This document shows positions 1 to 6,106 of a stretch of DNA of 10,256 bases, piece after piece; the stretch's first letter is position 1, and every line of letters begins with the position of its first letter. The stretch lies in contig RDDY01000187.1 of the NCBI GenBank assembly GCA_003852805.1, forward strand, positions 1-10,256, in the 5' to 3' direction. A program made the translations under genes and the position numbers. Origin of the DNA: Chryseobacterium sp. (GTDB lineage: Bacteria > Bacteroidota > Bacteroidia > Flavobacteriales > Weeksellaceae). Under the pieces are notes generated by a model. That model was not told where the DNA came from and made no database searches. It saw only the letters and a program-made list of their open reading frames with translations.

Positions 1-11
1 AAGCATAATTT

Positions 12-111
12 AGATCCTTTCAGGATGACAAAAACGCTTCTATCAAATAAGAAGTCTGTCTATGTCTCTGCTTATCACAAAGGCTCCCTCTCTTTCAGAG
101 AAAGTAGGGGT
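12..111. repeat. Palindromic repeat-like intergenic hairpins
   Basis: Two hairpins lie in the non-coding start of the window. The first is ATCCT-TTC-AGGAT at 14-26. The second is larger and imperfect: CTTTC (92-96) pairs with GAAAG (100-104) around loop AGA, and the stem continues after a small internal loop with TCCCT (85-89) against AGGGG (106-110). Neither is followed by a T tract, so they do not look like simple terminators. The wording ('gatcctttcaggatgaca', 'ctccctctcttt...aggggtga') resembles dispersed palindromic repeats that I recall from intergenic regions of Bacteroidota genomes. That link is from memory and was not checked. No gene is visible in 1-267. Confidence 0.35.
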
Positions 112-215
112 GACGAAATTGCAAATCAGCCGTAACTTCTTTATTCGCGTAATGCCCGCCACTTCAGCCTAAAATAATTTCCGCTTGAACAAGCTGTAAA
201 ATACACATTTATCCC

Positions 216-223
216 TATCTTTG
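216..223 (+). promoter_or_regulatory. Promoter -7 element of rpsP-rimM
   Basis: TATCTTTG matches the Bacteroidota primary-sigma -7 consensus TAnnTTTG exactly. Transcription would begin about 6 nt downstream, near 229, giving a leader of roughly 38 nt before the rpsP ATG. No TTG is found at the ideal distance upstream; the nearest, 185-187, is too far away. The leader contains a small hairpin GGGA-CGAGA-TCCC (240-252) just upstream of the start codon and no obvious Shine-Dalgarno sequence. Confidence 0.65.
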
Positions 224-267
224 CAGCCAAATTTAACAAGGGACGAGATCCCGCAAAACCAATTTTT

Positions 268-825
268 ATGTCAGTAAGAATCAGATTACAAAGACACGGT
301 AAAAAAGGAAAGCCTTTTTTCCACATCGTAGTGGCCGACTCCAGAGCCAAGAGAGACGGTAGAATGATCGAAAAACTGGGTACTTACAACCCTGTAACCA
401 ACCCTGCGATCATTGAGCTGAACGCCGAAGCAGCCCTTTCTTGGTTGAACAAAGGTGCACAGCCCAGCGACACTGCCAGAGCCATCCTTTCGTACAAAGG
501 CGTTCTGTACAAAAAACACCTGATGGGCGGTGTAGCCAAAGGCGCATTTGACGAAGCCGAAGCCGAAAAGCGCTTCAACGCTTGGTTGGAAAACAAGTCA
601 AGCTCTATCGACAGCAAAAAAGAAGGTCTGAGCAAAGCAAAAGAAGACGCCAAAAAAGCGGCCTTTGACGCCGAGACCAAAGTAAACGAAGCTCGTATGG
701 CTGCCAAGAAGCAAGCCGAGGAAGAAGCAAAAGCCGCTGAAGAGGCTGCCAACGCTCCTGCCGCAGACGAAGGTGAAGCTCCCGCAGCCGAAACCAACGA
801 AGGTTCTGAAAATACAGAAGCTTAA
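268..825 (+). CDS. rpsP: 30S ribosomal protein S16 with long C-terminal tail
   Basis: Small-subunit protein S16, which binds 16S rRNA early in 30S assembly. The N-terminal ~85 residues are a complete S16 core: it begins [18 protein letters not shown], followed by [23 protein letters not shown] and a '[11 protein letters not shown]' end near residue 84. Most bacterial S16 proteins stop near 80-90 aa; this one continues to 185 aa. Residues about 95-160 are helical and rich in Ala, Glu and Lys, probably a coiled or single helix, and the last ~25 residues are acidic and low in complexity. Long S16 tails are usual in Bacteroidota, so this is a lineage trait rather than a fusion. The ATG at 268 starts directly at the conserved first residues, without a Shine-Dalgarno site. 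rimM follows 18 nt after the stop, so the two are probably co-transcribed. Confidence 0.97.
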   Translation: MSVRIRLQRHGKKGKPFFHIVVADSRAKRDGRMIEKLGTYNPVTNPAIIELNAEAALSWLNKGAQPSDTARAILSYKGVLYKKHLMGGVAKGAFDEAEAEKRFNAWLENKSSSIDSKKEGLSKAKEDAKKAAFDAETKVNEARMAAKKQAEEEAKAAEEAANAPAADEGEAPAAETNEGSENTEA

Positions 826-843
826 AAAAATCAATAGGCCGAT

Positions 844-1386
844 ATGCGAAAAGAAGACTGTTATTTACTTGGCAGAATCGTCCGCAGACACGGCTTGGCG
901 GGTAACGTGATCCTGAAACTGGATACCGATAAACCCGAAGATTACAAAAAACTGGAATCAGTATTCGTTGATGTCAACGGATTACTGGTTCCGTTTTTTA
1001 TTGATAAACGCTCATGGAGCCGCAGTGATTCCATGATCGTAGGTTTTAAGAACACTACCGAAGCGCAGATCGATCAACTCTTGGGCAAGGAAGTGTTTTT
1101 GCCCCTTTCTTCACTGCCGCCGCTCACCGGCACTCAATTCTATTACCACGAGGTCATCGGCTTTTCCGTCCTCGGTACAGACGGCAGCAATTACGGCATC
1201 ATAGAATCCGTCAACGACCAAACGGCACAGCATTATTTCATCTTGGACCGTTCCGGCAAACAGGTGATTGTCCCTATCGTTCGCGACTGGATCAATGAGG
1301 TTGACCGCGCCGGGAAAACCATTACCATGGACCTGCCTGAAGGTCTGCTGGATGTCTACCTTTCTTCTTCCGAGCGCGACGAATAG
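844..1386 (+). CDS. rimM: Ribosome maturation factor RimM
   Basis: RimM binds S19 and assists late maturation of the 16S rRNA 3' (head) domain. The 180-aa length fits the family. The N-terminal RimM domain opens with 'LGRIVRRHGLAGNV' (residues 9-22), the family signature for the first beta strands. The C-terminal PRC-barrel begins near 'FYYHEVIGFSV' (99-109), carries 'VIVPIVRDWI' (141-150), and ends with 'LPEGLLDVY' (164-172), the usual RimM ending. The gene sits 18 nt behind rpsP, the classical rpsP-rimM pairing; trmD and rplS, which often follow in other phyla, are absent here. The ATG at 844 starts right before the conserved domain. No strong terminator is seen after the stop; asnS has its own promoter about 70 nt downstream. 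Confidence 0.94.
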   Translation: MRKEDCYLLGRIVRRHGLAGNVILKLDTDKPEDYKKLESVFVDVNGLLVPFFIDKRSWSRSDSMIVGFKNTTEAQIDQLLGKEVFLPLSSLPPLTGTQFYYHEVIGFSVLGTDGSNYGIIESVNDQTAQHYFILDRSGKQVIVPIVRDWINEVDRAGKTITMDLPEGLLDVYLSSSERDE

Positions 1387-1429
1387 TCGCCGAAGCTTAT
1401 CTCCGCGCCGATTGCAAAAATCGGTCCAC

Positions 1430-1460
1430 TTGTCCGGAAACGGCTTTATCGTTACATTTG
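1430..1460 (+). promoter_or_regulatory. Promoter of asnS (-33 TTG, -7 TACATTTG)
   Basis: TTG at 1430-1432 and TACATTTG at 1453-1460 are separated by 20 nt, an exact match to the Bacteroidota housekeeping promoter TTG-N(~19-20)-TAnnTTTG. Transcription would start near 1466, about 19 nt before the asnS ATG at 1485. This is the best-formed promoter in the window. It indicates that asnS-rpoN can be expressed independently of rpsP-rimM. Confidence 0.75.
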
Positions 1461-1484
1461 CAATACTTGTGAAAAGTTTTACGA

Positions 1485-2933
1485 ATGAAAAAAATGACGA
1501 TCCGCGCCCTGTTGGACGAGTACCGAAAATATCTGCACCACGACATTACCGTTAACGGCTGGGTAAGAGCTTTCCGCTCCAACCGTTTTATCGCACTCAA
1601 TGACGGCTCGACCATCAATAATTTACAGATCGTTGTAGATTTTGAAAACTTTGACGAAAGCCTCATCAAAAACATAAGCACCGCATCATCGCTGAAGATT
1701 ACAGGCGAAGTGGTGGAGAGCCAAGGCAGCGGCCAAACCATAGAGATCATTGCCAAGAAGATAGAGATCCTGGGCGACAACGATACCGAAGAACTTCAGC
1801 ACACCATTCTTCAGCCCAAAAAACACTCGCTGGAAAAGCTGCGCGAGCAGGCGCATCTTCGCTTCCGCACCAACCTTTTCGGTGCTGTTTTCAGAGTGAG
1901 AAACGCCGTCAGCTTTGCCATCCACTCGTTTTTTAACGAGCGCGACTTTTTCTATGTCAACACGCCCGTCATCACCGGCGCCGATGCCGAGGGTGCGGGC
2001 GAAATGTTCGGCGTTACCAATTTCGATCTGAACAGTCTGCCAAAAACCGAAGACGACAAAGTGGACTTCGCCGAGGATTTCTTTGGCCGGAAAACCAACC
2101 TGACCGTATCGGGCCAGTTGGAGGCCGAAGCGGCGGCCATGGGACTGGGCAGGGTTTACACCTTCGGGCCGACTTTCCGCGCAGAGAACTCCAATACCAC
2201 GCGCCATTTGGCTGAGTTCTGGATGGTGGAGCCGGAAGTGGCGTTCAACAATTTGGAAGACAACATCGACCTCGCCGAAGATTTTCTGAAATATGTCATC
2301 CAATATGTTTTGGACCATTGCAAAGACGATCTAGCCTTCTTGGACAAACGCTTTGAGGAGGAGCAGAAGACCAAGCCGCAAAAAGACCGCGCTACGCAAG
2401 GCTTGATCGAGAAGCTGGAAACCGTGGTAAAACAGCGCTTCAAGCGCGTCAGCTACACCGAGGCCATTGACATCTTGCGCGACAGCAAAGAAAACAAGAA
2501 AGGCAAATTCCAATACCTGATAGACGAGTGGGGCGCAGACCTGCAAAGCGAGCACGAGCGTTACTTGGTGGAAAAACATTTTGAAAGCCCTGTGGTGCTC
2601 TTCGACTATCCGGCCAAGATCAAAGCTTTCTACATGCGTCTGAACGAGGACGGTAAAACCGTGGCGGCCATGGATGTGCTGTTCCCAGGCATCGGCGAGA
2701 TCATCGGCGGTTCTCAGCGGGAAGAGCGCCTGAGCGTTTTGAAAAACAAAATGGCAGAAATGGGCGTGGACGGGGAAGAACTTTGGTGGTATTTGGACAC
2801 GCGCAGATTCGGGTCTGTGCCGCACGCCGGTTTCGGCTTGGGGCTGGAAAGGCTGGTGCTGTTTGTGACGGGAATGACCAACATCCGGGATGTGATTCCG
2901 TTCCCGCGTACACCGGGTAATGCCGAATTTTAA
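1485..2933 (+). CDS. asnS: Asparaginyl-tRNA synthetase
   Basis: Class IIb aminoacyl-tRNA synthetase that charges tRNA-Asn with asparagine in the cytoplasm. At 482 aa it has the bacterial AsnRS length. An OB-fold anticodon-binding domain occupies about residues 20-97 ([20 protein letters not shown] at 21-40). The catalytic domain follows with '[15 protein letters not shown]' (126-140), motif 2 '[21 protein letters not shown]' (in 231-251) and motif 3 '[12 protein letters not shown]' (449-460) ending in '[12 protein letters not shown]'. The PFPR ending and the '[16 protein letters not shown]' form favour AsnRS over AspRS. An internal segment near 283-345, rich in Lys and Glu, looks like the family's usual insertion. 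A second in-frame ATG lies at 1494; the first was kept because it lies a sensible distance from the promoter. rpoN follows after 54 nt with no promoter in between. Confidence 0.98.
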   Translation: MKKMTIRALLDEYRKYLHHDITVNGWVRAFRSNRFIALNDGSTINNLQIVVDFENFDESLIKNISTASSLKITGEVVESQGSGQTIEIIAKKIEILGDNDTEELQHTILQPKKHSLEKLREQAHLRFRTNLFGAVFRVRNAVSFAIHSFFNERDFFYVNTPVITGADAEGAGEMFGVTNFDLNSLPKTEDDKVDFAEDFFGRKTNLTVSGQLEAEAAAMGLGRVYTFGPTFRAENSNTTRHLAEFWMVEPEVAFNNLEDNIDLAEDFLKYVIQYVLDHCKDDLAFLDKRFEEEQKTKPQKDRATQGLIEKLETVVKQRFKRVSYTEAIDILRDSKENKKGKFQYLIDEWGADLQSEHERYLVEKHFESPVVLFDYPAKIKAFYMRLNEDGKTVAAMDVLFPGIGEIIGGSQREERLSVLKNKMAEMGVDGEELWWYLDTRRFGSVPHAGFGLGLERLVLFVTGMTNIRDVIPFPRTPGNAEF

Positions 2934-2955
2934 AATAAAAGACAGAATAACAAAC

Positions 2956-2979
2956 TCCGACTTGTCGGAACTGAGAGGA
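2956..2979 (+). promoter_or_regulatory. Hairpin and Shine-Dalgarno-like sequence before rpoN
   Basis: In the 54-nt asnS-rpoN gap, TCCGAC (2956-2961) and GTCGGA (2964-2969) form a perfect 6-bp palindromic stem with a TT loop. It is followed by AGAGGA (2974-2979), 8 nt before the rpoN ATG. A ribosome-binding purine run of this kind is unusual for this window, where most starts lack one. No T tract follows the stem, so it is not a terminator. It could be an operator or an mRNA structure tuning rpoN translation; this is inference only. Confidence 0.35.
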
Positions 2980-2987
2980 TTTAAATC

Positions 2988-4448
2988 ATGCTGAAACAAA
3001 ATTTAACATTAAAACTGGGCCAGAAGATGGCGCCGCAGCAGATTCAGCTGATGAAACTGATTCAGCTGCATACGCTGGAGTTCGAAGAAGAACTGGAACG
3101 CGAGCTGGAGGAAAATCCGGCCTTGGAAAAAGCAGATGAAAATCCGGAGGACGAATTTTCCGATTCGGAAGAAAAGTTTGAAGACGAAGGCACAGAGTCC
3201 ATCGAAACCGATTTTGATGTAGACGAATATCTCTTTGATGACGAGCCCGCCTACAAAACCGCTACCAACAATTACTCGGCAGACGACGAAGAGTACGACA
3301 ATCAGGCGCTGCTGACGGAAGGTCAATCTTTGTACGATTATCTGATGGAGCAGATCCATCTGACGCAGGTGGAAGGCGAAGACCTCGCAATAGCCGAATA
3401 CATCATCGGCAATCTTGACAATGACGGCTACCTGCGCAGAGATGTAAAAGCCATCGTAAATGATCTCGCATTCTCACTTGCTATTTATACTACGGAGGAG
3501 CATGTGGAAGAAGTGCTGACGCAGTATGTGCAAAAGCTTGATCCGGCCGGTGTAGGCGCGCGAGATTTGCAGGAATGTCTCCGCCTTCAGATCGATAAAA
3601 AAGACACCTCCGATCCTGCCGTCGCCTTGGCACAAAATGTCATTACCCATCAGTTTGATGCGCTCAGCAACAAGCATTACAACAAGATCATGCAGAAGTT
3701 CGGTGTGGACGAAAACGAACTGCGTGACGCTTTGGACGAAGTGTCAAAACTCTCCCCGAAGGTTGGCGGCAACTTTGATACCCAGACGATCACCATCAAC
3801 CAAGAGATCATCCCCGACTTTGTCATCAGTGTGAAAGACGGAAAGGTGACCGCGCGGCTCAACAGCAAGAATGCGCCGCAACTGCGCGTATCAGAGGAAT
3901 ACAGGGACATCCTGACAACCTATTCCCACGACAAGAAATCTCCCGAGCACCGGCAAGCCGCGCTGTTTATCAAACAGAAATTGGACGCCGCCAAATGGTA
4001 TATAGACGCCATCAACCAACGGCAGAACACTTTGCTGCAGACCATCAACGCCATTGTAGATCTGCAAAAGGATTACTTCCTGACGAATGACGAAAAGAAT
4101 ATTCGTCCGATGATCTTGAAAGATGTGGCAGATATCACGGGCTTTGACATTTCGACAATTTCGCGGGTGGTAAAAAGTAAATACGCAGATACGGCCAACG
4201 GCATCATCTACCTGAAAGATTTGTTCTCGGACAGCCTTACCAACGACGACGGCGAAGAGGTGTCCACCAAAGAGATCAAGAATTATCTGATGGAGATCAT
4301 CGATAAGGAAAACAAGCGTAAACCGCTGACGGACGACGCTTTGGTGGGCCTATTAAAAGAAAAAGGCTACAACATTGCGCGCCGTACCATTGCAAAATAC
4401 CGCGAACAACTGAACATTCCGGTAGCCCGATTGCGGAAGGAATTATAG
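2988..4448 (+). CDS. rpoN: RNA polymerase sigma-54 factor
   Basis: Sigma-54 directs RNA polymerase to -24/-12 promoters that need AAA+ enhancer-binding proteins. All parts are present in 486 aa. Region I is the Gln/Leu-rich N-terminus (LTLKLGQKMAPQQIQLMKLI, 6-25, to 'ELEENPALE', 39-47). Region II is a strongly acidic linker (about 48-110). The core-binding domain spans roughly 113-300, with 'LDPAGVGARDLQECLRLQI' (184-202). The DNA-binding part includes a helix-turn-helix near 376-403 (DVADITGFDISTISRVVKSK) and, at 464-473, the RpoN box ARRTIAKYRE, essentially identical to the family consensus. The ATG at 2988 sits 8 nt after an AGAGGA purine run and starts exactly at region I. The gene is probably co-transcribed with asnS and ends 10 nt before a strong terminator. 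I found no -24/-12 target promoter in this window. Confidence 0.98.
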   Translation: MLKQNLTLKLGQKMAPQQIQLMKLIQLHTLEFEEELERELEENPALEKADENPEDEFSDSEEKFEDEGTESIETDFDVDEYLFDDEPAYKTATNNYSADDEEYDNQALLTEGQSLYDYLMEQIHLTQVEGEDLAIAEYIIGNLDNDGYLRRDVKAIVNDLAFSLAIYTTEEHVEEVLTQYVQKLDPAGVGARDLQECLRLQIDKKDTSDPAVALAQNVITHQFDALSNKHYNKIMQKFGVDENELRDALDEVSKLSPKVGGNFDTQTITINQEIIPDFVISVKDGKVTARLNSKNAPQLRVSEEYRDILTTYSHDKKSPEHRQAALFIKQKLDAAKWYIDAINQRQNTLLQTINAIVDLQKDYFLTNDEKNIRPMILKDVADITGFDISTISRVVKSKYADTANGIIYLKDLFSDSLTNDDGEEVSTKEIKNYLMEIIDKENKRKPLTDDALVGLLKEKGYNIARRTIAKYREQLNIPVARLRKEL

Positions 4449-4451
4449 CAT

Positions 4452-4485
4452 AAAAAAAGGCGCTCTGACTTGAGCGCCTTTTTTA
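4452..4485. terminator. Bidirectional terminator between rpoN and the membrane protein gene
   Basis: A perfect GGCGCTC (4459-4465)/GAGCGCC (4472-4478) stem with a 6-nt loop is flanked by seven A's on the left and six T's on the right. It therefore works as an intrinsic terminator on both strands. It ends the asnS-rpoN transcript on + and the sigma/membrane-protein transcript on -, whose genes converge here with stops at 4448 and 4496. Confidence 0.92.
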
Positions 4486-4495
4486 TATTGGCAAT

Positions 4496-5164
4496 TTACT
4501 CGTTTTCTATTTCCTGCAATTGCTTCAGGTTCCTGTTCAGCCTGCGCAGGATTATGCCGTAGACCACGCGGTAATACAACAGCATGAATCCGATGCCGAT
4601 GAGCGCGGCAATGGTCACGCCCACAAAGAAGCCCAGAATGGTAGGCCGCTCCGGCGTGATGTGCTGGCGGCTAAGCGTATTGACCACAACCGTTGCCAAA
4701 GCAATTACACTGATAACCATCCATAAAATGTTGGCCCAGATAAACGCCGAGACCGTTTTCTTGAACCGAATAATCTGCAGTATGAATTTCTTCATATTGG
4801 ATTCTACCGATATGCGCTTGTAACTGCGGTAAAATAAAACGATGAAGACAAGCGTAAGCAACGGCCCGCCGATTTTCAGGAAATCATACAGCAGTTCTAT
4901 GGAATTGTTGACCGACTCGTTTTCCTCTGCACCCAAACGGCTGAGAATGCTCATAAAGCTGTTGTTTTCTTGGCCGATGTATGTATACAGATTCAACAAA
5001 ATGAACAATGCCAGTTCCGCCAAGCTGATGTACAGAATGTAGCGGACATAGTTGCGCGAACGCCGGTTCAGCATACGCCGAATGTCGCTGTCTGCGTAGC
5101 CGGCCGGTCGATCTTCTTGCCAAACCGATTTAAAGTCGTCAATGTCAAAATTATTATCAGGCAT
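4496..5164 (-). CDS. Four-helix membrane protein, putative anti-sigma partner
   Basis: A 222-aa protein without a signal peptide. Residues 1-41 are polar and probably cytoplasmic (FDIDDFKSVWQEDRP at 6-20, then MLNRRSRNYVRY). Four hydrophobic segments follow at about 42-63, 98-113, 137-162 and 175-205, and the short C-tail 'RRLNRNLKQLQEIENE' is charged. Its ATG overlaps the last 8 nt of the sigma-factor gene (ATGCCTGA), so translation is probably coupled. That arrangement is typical of ECF sigma factors and their membrane-bound regulators, so an anti-sigma role with the N-terminal tail holding the sigma factor is plausible but inferred. It does not resemble the single-pass FecR type or a zinc-binding ZAS domain: no HxxxCxxC is seen. 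I recall similar flavobacterial proteins carried in databases under unhelpful or wrong names. The CDS is well supported; its function is not. Confidence 0.8.
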   Translation of the reverse strand: MPDNNFDIDDFKSVWQEDRPAGYADSDIRRMLNRRSRNYVRYILYISLAELALFILLNLYTYIGQENNSFMSILSRLGAEENESVNNSIELLYDFLKIGGPLLTLVFIVLFYRSYKRISVESNMKKFILQIIRFKKTVSAFIWANILWMVISVIALATVVVNTLSRQHITPERPTILGFFVGVTIAALIGIGFMLLYYRVVYGIILRRLNRNLKQLQEIENE

Positions 5165-5657
5165 GTTTGATCATCAGTTCTTTTAAAGTCTTCTTCAATC
5201 GGTTCATCTTCACGCGTGCGTTCACTTCGGTTATCCCCAGGTTTTCTGCAATGTCACGGTAGGGCAGATCATCCAGATACATCATCACAATGGCGCGCTC
5301 TACCTGCGGCAGCATTTTGATCACTTTGTACAAAAGCGCTACCTGCTGATGTTGCTGCGCCTGATCTTCCTCTTCCACGCGGAAGTGGTGTTCCTGCAAT
5401 TCATCGGTTGTCGGTTGCCGCTTGGATTTTCGGAACAAGGTGATGGCGGTATTCAGTGCCACGCGGTACATCCAAGTGGAGATTTTTGAATTGCCTTTGA
5501 AACTGTCGTACGACCGCCACAACTGCAACACGATCTCCTGAAACAGATCTTGCTCATCCTCGGCAGAATGTGTGTACATCCGGGAGATCTTTATGATGAT
5601 GCCCTGGTGCCGGTTGATGAGCGTAGAAAATTCCTGTTCTTTCTGTTCCAAAATCAA
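5157..5657 (-). CDS. ECF-type sigma-70 family RNA polymerase sigma factor
   Basis: A 166-aa two-domain sigma factor. Region 2 covers about residues 10-78, with 'DEQDLFQEIVLQLWRSYDSF' (34-53) for core binding and 'KISTWMYRVALNTAITLFRK' (58-77) for -10 recognition. Region 4 covers about 106-160: 'LPQVERAIVMMYLDDLPYRD' (116-135), then the helix-turn-helix 'IAENLGITEVNARVKMNRLK' (136-155) for -35 recognition. A Gln/Glu-rich linker (85-106) lies between them, and no region 3 is present, as expected for an ECF. No ATG is available: the frame is open back to a TAA at 5688-5690, and the first suitable codon is TTG at 5655-5657, with another TTG at 5649-5651. Its last 8 nt overlap the start of the membrane protein gene. 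The regulon is unknown. The gene is divergent from rnpB. Confidence 0.93.
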   Translation of the reverse strand: MILEQKEQEFSTLINRHQGIIIKISRMYTHSAEDEQDLFQEIVLQLWRSYDSFKGNSKISTWMYRVALNTAITLFRKSKRQPTTDELQEHHFRVEEEDQAQQHQQVALLYKVIKMLPQVERAIVMMYLDDLPYRDIAENLGITEVNARVKMNRLKKTLKELMIKHA

Positions 5658-5678
5658 ATCCGCAGAATTGCTGCTTTG

Positions 5679-5686
5679 CGAAGATA
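5679..5686 (-). promoter_or_regulatory. Possible -7 element for the ECF sigma gene
   Basis: On the minus strand this reads TATCTTCG, seven of eight positions of TAnnTTTG. It would place the transcript start near 5672, about 15 nt before the TTG start codon. A TTG (complement of CAA at 5703-5705) lies 16 nt upstream, shorter than the ideal spacing. A second near match, TATCTTGG (complement of 5702-5709), is an alternative. An ECF gene may also use its own sigma factor, so this is tentative. Confidence 0.2.
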
Positions 5687-5730
5687 ATTATTTAACCCCA
5701 ACCAAGATACAATGAATAGGCGGATATGCG

Positions 5731-5738
5731 TATCTTTG
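5731..5738 (+). promoter_or_regulatory. Promoter -7 element of rnpB
   Basis: TATCTTTG is an exact TAnnTTTG match. The predicted start, about 6 nt downstream, coincides with the first base of the RNase P P1 helix at 5744. This agreement between an independent promoter motif and the RNA 5' end supports both. A clear -33 TTG is not visible. Confidence 0.75.
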
Positions 5739-5743
5739 CCGTT

Positions 5744-6044
5744 GACAAGCGCGGCCTGTTGATCCGCTGCAAAGCGGGTAGGAAAGTCCGGACACCGTAG
5801 GGCGGCACAGCGGCTAACGGCCGTCATCCGTGAGGGTAGGACCAGTGCAACAGAAAGCAAGTACAGTTCGGCTGTAGTGAAATCAGGTAAACTCTGTGCG
5901 GTGCAATGCCATGTATACCGACAACCAAGGGCGGCCCGTCCAATGTCGGGGGGTAGGCAGCTAAAGTCCGTCGGCAACGGCGGACGCAGATAAATAACAG
6001 GCATCCGCTTCGGCGGATACAGAATCCGGCTTACAGCGCTTGTC
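5744..6044 (+). ncRNA. rnpB: RNase P RNA (bacterial type A)
   Basis: Catalytic RNA of RNase P, which removes 5' leaders from pre-tRNAs. The ends pair perfectly as helix P1: GACAAGCGC (5744-5752) with GCGCTTGTC (6036-6044). The universally conserved blocks appear in order: 'taggaaagtccggacac' (5779-5795), 'agtgcaacagaaa' (5844-5856), 'ggtaaactc' (5886-5894), 'agataaata' (5988-5996) and 'acagaatccggcttac' (6019-6034). A UUCG-capped hairpin, ATCCGC-TTCG-GCGGAT (6003-6018), sits just before the last block. The length of about 300 nt is in the lower normal range. The T run at 6045-6050 follows P1 directly. Open reading frames across this region on either strand are accidental. Confidence 0.97.
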
Positions 6045-6053
6045 TTTTTTAAT

Positions 6054-6090
6054 GAAAAACGCCCGCGGTCTGTACTGCGGGCATTTCTTA
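6054..6090. terminator. Convergent terminator between rnpB and the three-gene operon
   Basis: GCCCGCGGT (6061-6069) pairs with ACTGCGGGC (6074-6082) around a CTGT loop, with one G-U pair. Read on the minus strand the hairpin is followed by GTTTTTCATTAAAAAA, making a good intrinsic terminator for the 6107-9381 operon, whose last stop is at 6107. Read on + it is followed by ATTTCTTA, a weaker tail that may back up the T run directly after rnpB. Confidence 0.75.
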
Positions 6091-6106
6091 GAAGTAATTT
6101 CAAATT

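Noticed and set aside
384..797. Minus-strand Ala/Ser-rich frame opposite rpsP
   Set aside because: It is the antisense reading of the repetitive Ala/Glu/Lys S16 tail; low-complexity coding DNA often leaves the opposite strand open.
1408..1424. CCGAT-TGCAAAA-ATCGG hairpin after rimM as a terminator
   Set aside because: The stem is only 5 bp, the loop is 7 nt, and no T tract follows.
1268..1555. Plus-strand frame bridging the rimM end and the asnS start
   Set aside because: It overlaps two well-supported genes in another frame and spans the asnS promoter; its composition is not protein-like.
5654..6103. Minus-strand open frame of 149 codons
   Set aside because: It lies almost wholly opposite the RNase P RNA gene, whose conserved blocks explain the sequence; the frame has no protein-like motif.
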